Of a stretch of 64,000 nt of DNA, positions 61,662 to 64,000 are shown piece after piece (within the stretch, counting starts at the first letter, position 1; each line of letters starts with the position of its first letter). The stretch lies in NCBI RefSeq assembly GCF_014652855.1, contig NZ_BMZP01000002.1:278995-342994 (forward strand), written 5' to 3'. A model generated the notes under the pieces. The model did no database searches. It was not told the DNA's origin and was given only the letters and a program-made list of their open reading frames with translations. Origin of the DNA: Novosphingobium pokkalii. Its GTDB lineage: Bacteria > Pseudomonadota > Alphaproteobacteria > Sphingomonadales > Sphingomonadaceae. Made by a program: the position numbers and the translations under genes.

Positions 61662-63926
61662 ATGTCCGAGGAAAGCAACGTCCGTTTCACCGAACGCGAG
61701 GCGCTTTTCTATCACAACACGATCCGGCCCGGCAAAATCGAGATCATCGCCTCGAAGCCCATGGCCACCCAGCGCGACCTCAGCCTGGCCTATTCGCCGG
61801 GCGTCGCGGTGCCGGTGCTGGCGATCGCGGAAAATCCGGCCACGGCCTATGACTATACCGCCAAGGGCAACCTCGTTGCGGTGATTTCCAACGGCACCGC
61901 CATTCTCGGCCTGGGCAACCTCGGCGCGCTGGCGTCCAAGCCGGTGATGGAAGGCAAGGCGGTGCTGTTCAAGCGCTTTGCCGATGTCGATTCGATCGAT
62001 ATCGAACTGGCCACCGAAGATCCGGAAGCCTTCATCGAGGCGGTCGCCCTGATGGAGCCCAGCTTTGGCGGGATCAATCTGGAAGACATCAAGGCCCCCG
62101 AATGCTTCATCATCGAGCAGGCCCTGCGCGAGCGGCTGAAGATTCCGGTGATGCACGATGACCAGCACGGCACCGCGATCATCACCGCCGCCGGCCTGCT
62201 CAACGCCTGTCACCTGACCGGGCGCGCGATCTCGGAAGTCAAGGTGGTGGTCAATGGCGCGGGCGCCGCCGCCATTGCCTGCACCGAGCTGATCAAGGCC
62301 ATGGGCGTGCGCCACGACAACGTGATCATGTGCGATCGTTCGGGCACGATCTATCGCGGCCGCACCGACAGCATGGACCAGTGGAAGAGCGCGCACGCGG
62401 TCGACACCCCGGCCCGCAGCCTGGAAGAAGCGCTTGACGGCGCCGATATCTTCCTGGGCCTGTCTGCGGCCGACGCGCTCAAGCCCGACTGGGTCAAGAA
62501 GATGGCGCCGCAGCCGATCATCTTCGCGATGGCCAACCCCGATCCCGAAATCAATCCCGACGCGGCCAAGGCCGTGCGCCCGGACTGCGTGATCGCCACG
62601 GGCCGCTCGGACTATCCCAACCAGGTCAACAACGTCCTGGGCTTCCCTTATATCTTCCGTGGCGCGCTCGATGTGCAGGCCATGGCGATCAACGAGGAAA
62701 TGAAGATCGCCGCCGCCACCGCGATCGCCGAACTGGCGCGCGAGCCGGTGCCCGAGGAAGTGGCCGCCGCCTATGGCAAGAATCACCAGTTCGGGCTGGA
62801 CTACATCATCCCCGCGCCGTTCGATCCGCGCCTGATGGAGCGCGTTTCGTCGGCCGTGGCCAAGGCGGCGATGGACAGCGGCGTGGCGCGCAAGGCGATC
62901 GAGGATTTCGAAGCCTATCGCGAAAGCCTCAAGGCGCGGCTCAACCCGACCACTTCGGTGCTCACCAACGTCTATGCCAGCGTCAAGCAGAGCCCCAAGC
63001 GCGTGGTCTTTGCCGAAGCGGAGCAGGAAGTGGTGCTGCGCGCGGCGATCCAGTTCCGCGATTTCGGCTACGGCACGCCGGTGCTGGTCGGCCGCACCCA
63101 GGGCGTGCTCGACAAGCTTTCGGAACTGGGCGTGTCCAACCCGTCGAGCTTCGAGATCCACAATTCCAACGTCTCGCCACTGGTCGAGGACATGGTCGCC
63201 TACCTCTATCCGCGCCTGCAACGCCGCGGCTATCTGGAACGCGACGTGCGCCGCATGGTCAACAACGATCGCAACGTGTTCGCCTCGCTGTTGCTGGCGC
63301 TGGGCCATGCCGATGCGATGATCACCGGCACGACGCGCCCGTTCGCCCAGACGATGAAGGAAATCCGCCGCGTGCTGGGGCCAAAGCCCGGACACCTGCC
63401 GTTCGGCGTGCACCTGCTGGTGGGCAAGAACCAGACGGTGTTCCTGGCCGATACCACGGTCAACGAGCGCCCCAATGCCGAGGAACTGGCCGACATCGCC
63501 ATCGAAACCGCCGCCGTCGCCCGCCGCATGGGCCACGAACCGCGCGTGGCGTTCCTGTCCTATTCCACGTTCGGCAACCCTTACGGCAAGTGGCTCGATG
63601 CGCTGCGCGATGCCGTGGCGATTCTCGACGAGCGCCAGCCGGGCTTTGAATACGAAGGCGAAATGGCCCCCGATGCGGCGCTCAACCCGCGCATCATGCA
63701 GACCTATCCGTTCTGTCGCCTCTCCGGCCCGGCCAACGTGCTGATCATGCCGGGCCTGCAATCGGCCAACATCTCGGCCAAGCTGCTGCGCGAGCTGGGC
63801 GGCAATGCCATGATCGGGCCGATGCTGCTCAACATGGAAAAGCCGGTGCAGATCGCCCCGATGACCGCCACCGCGCCCGACCTGCTGACCCTGGCCGTGC
63901 TCGCCGCTGCCGGCATCAACGGCTGA
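61662..63926 (+). CDS. maeB: NADP-dependent malic enzyme with phosphotransacetylase-like domain
   Basis: This is a 754-residue MaeB-type enzyme that decarboxylates malate to pyruvate with NADP+. The N-terminal catalytic part has AYSPGVAVP, GNGTAILGLGNLGALASKPVMEGKAVLFK-type blocks, DDQHGTAIITAAGLLNA and the NADP motif VVNGAGAAAIACTEL. The C-terminal half (about 430-750) resembles phosphotransacetylase and probably has a regulatory role. The ATG at 61662 has GGGAG upstream; the frame opens 15 codons earlier. It is the last gene in the window. Confidence 0.94.
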   Translation: MSEESNVRFTEREALFYHNTIRPGKIEIIASKPMATQRDLSLAYSPGVAVPVLAIAENPATAYDYTAKGNLVAVISNGTAILGLGNLGALASKPVMEGKAVLFKRFADVDSIDIELATEDPEAFIEAVALMEPSFGGINLEDIKAPECFIIEQALRERLKIPVMHDDQHGTAIITAAGLLNACHLTGRAISEVKVVVNGAGAAAIACTELIKAMGVRHDNVIMCDRSGTIYRGRTDSMDQWKSAHAVDTPARSLEEALDGADIFLGLSAADALKPDWVKKMAPQPIIFAMANPDPEINPDAAKAVRPDCVIATGRSDYPNQVNNVLGFPYIFRGALDVQAMAINEEMKIAAATAIAELAREPVPEEVAAAYGKNHQFGLDYIIPAPFDPRLMERVSSAVAKAAMDSGVARKAIEDFEAYRESLKARLNPTTSVLTNVYASVKQSPKRVVFAEAEQEVVLRAAIQFRDFGYGTPVLVGRTQGVLDKLSELGVSNPSSFEIHNSNVSPLVEDMVAYLYPRLQRRGYLERDVRRMVNNDRNVFASLLLALGHADAMITGTTRPFAQTMKEIRRVLGPKPGHLPFGVHLLVGKNQTVFLADTTVNERPNAEELADIAIETAAVARRMGHEPRVAFLSYSTFGNPYGKWLDALRDAVAILDERQPGFEYEGEMAPDAALNPRIMQTYPFCRLSGPANVLIMPGLQSANISAKLLRELGGNAMIGPMLLNMEKPVQIAPMTATAPDLLTLAVLAAAGING

Positions 63927-64000
63927 TCCGGGCCTCGCTCAACCCCGACCGCGAGGACAAGTCCAGCAGTTCGGGGACGGGCGGGATCGGTGGGGGCTGC

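Overview
The window is 64 kb of GC-rich alphaproteobacterial chromosome. CtrA, an RcdA-type (DUF1465) protein, MmcB behind a GTTC-N7-GTTC LexA box, the cisplatin-response ligase/exonuclease pair, PtsP, a CpoB-tilS-ftsH cluster and the overall gene style point to the Sphingomonadales, most likely Novosphingobium or a close relative. This assignment is inference from gene content. I see no insertion sequence, phage, CRISPR array or rRNA, so most of the window is housekeeping core genome interrupted by repeats.

Layout: 0-5.5 kb holds an Old Yellow Enzyme, nadA, a DUF4230 protein, an MBL hydrolase, an RcdA-like protein and two small YdcH-like proteins. 5.6-16.7 kb runs on the + strand: ptsP, a RodZ-like protein, cpoB-like, tilS, ftsH, ligase-associated exonuclease and ligase, and a truncated haemoglobin. 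16.7-21.4 kb is on the - strand: lptB, rpoN, a CcmI-like TPR protein and ctrA. 21.5-33.8 kb is mixed: pmbA, an FAD oxidase, trmB, small membrane proteins, an RhtA-type exporter, an acyl-CoA ligase, ggt, pyrD and an AraC-type regulator. 33.9-42 kb holds lldD and a 2217-residue RTX protein built from 36 repeats of about 56 residues. 42.3-49 kb has tRNA-Arg(CCG), an SOS-type mmcB, a three-gene two-component cluster and a DEAD-box helicase. 49.2-64 kb has a manganese (yybP-ykoY) riboswitch ahead of a GDT1-family exporter, nupC, a queuosine-precursor transporter, argB, folD, marC, mutS and a malic enzyme (maeB).

The most unusual item is the giant repeat protein at 35297-41950: a regular beta/alpha repeat array with a C-terminal RTX (type I secretion) region and no secretion genes beside it. 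Other points worth a second look are the Mn riboswitch with its second hairpin, the LexA box 13 bases ahead of mmcB, a tilS that apparently starts at ATT, a 19-bp inverted-repeat element that ends both flanking genes, a 34-bp perfect hairpin plus shared palindromes around argB, a parS-like palindrome, REP-like repeats, and an intrinsic terminator with no gene ahead of it.

Regulation visible in the sequence: CtrA keeps the Ala-Ala C-terminus expected of a ClpXP substrate, and a DUF1465/RcdA-type protein, the family of a CtrA-proteolysis adaptor, is 12 kb away. The ctrA upstream region has four TTAACC-type half-sites and a GANTC methylation site. Strong intrinsic terminators close nadA, ftsH, ctrA, the giant gene and the DEAD-box helicase.
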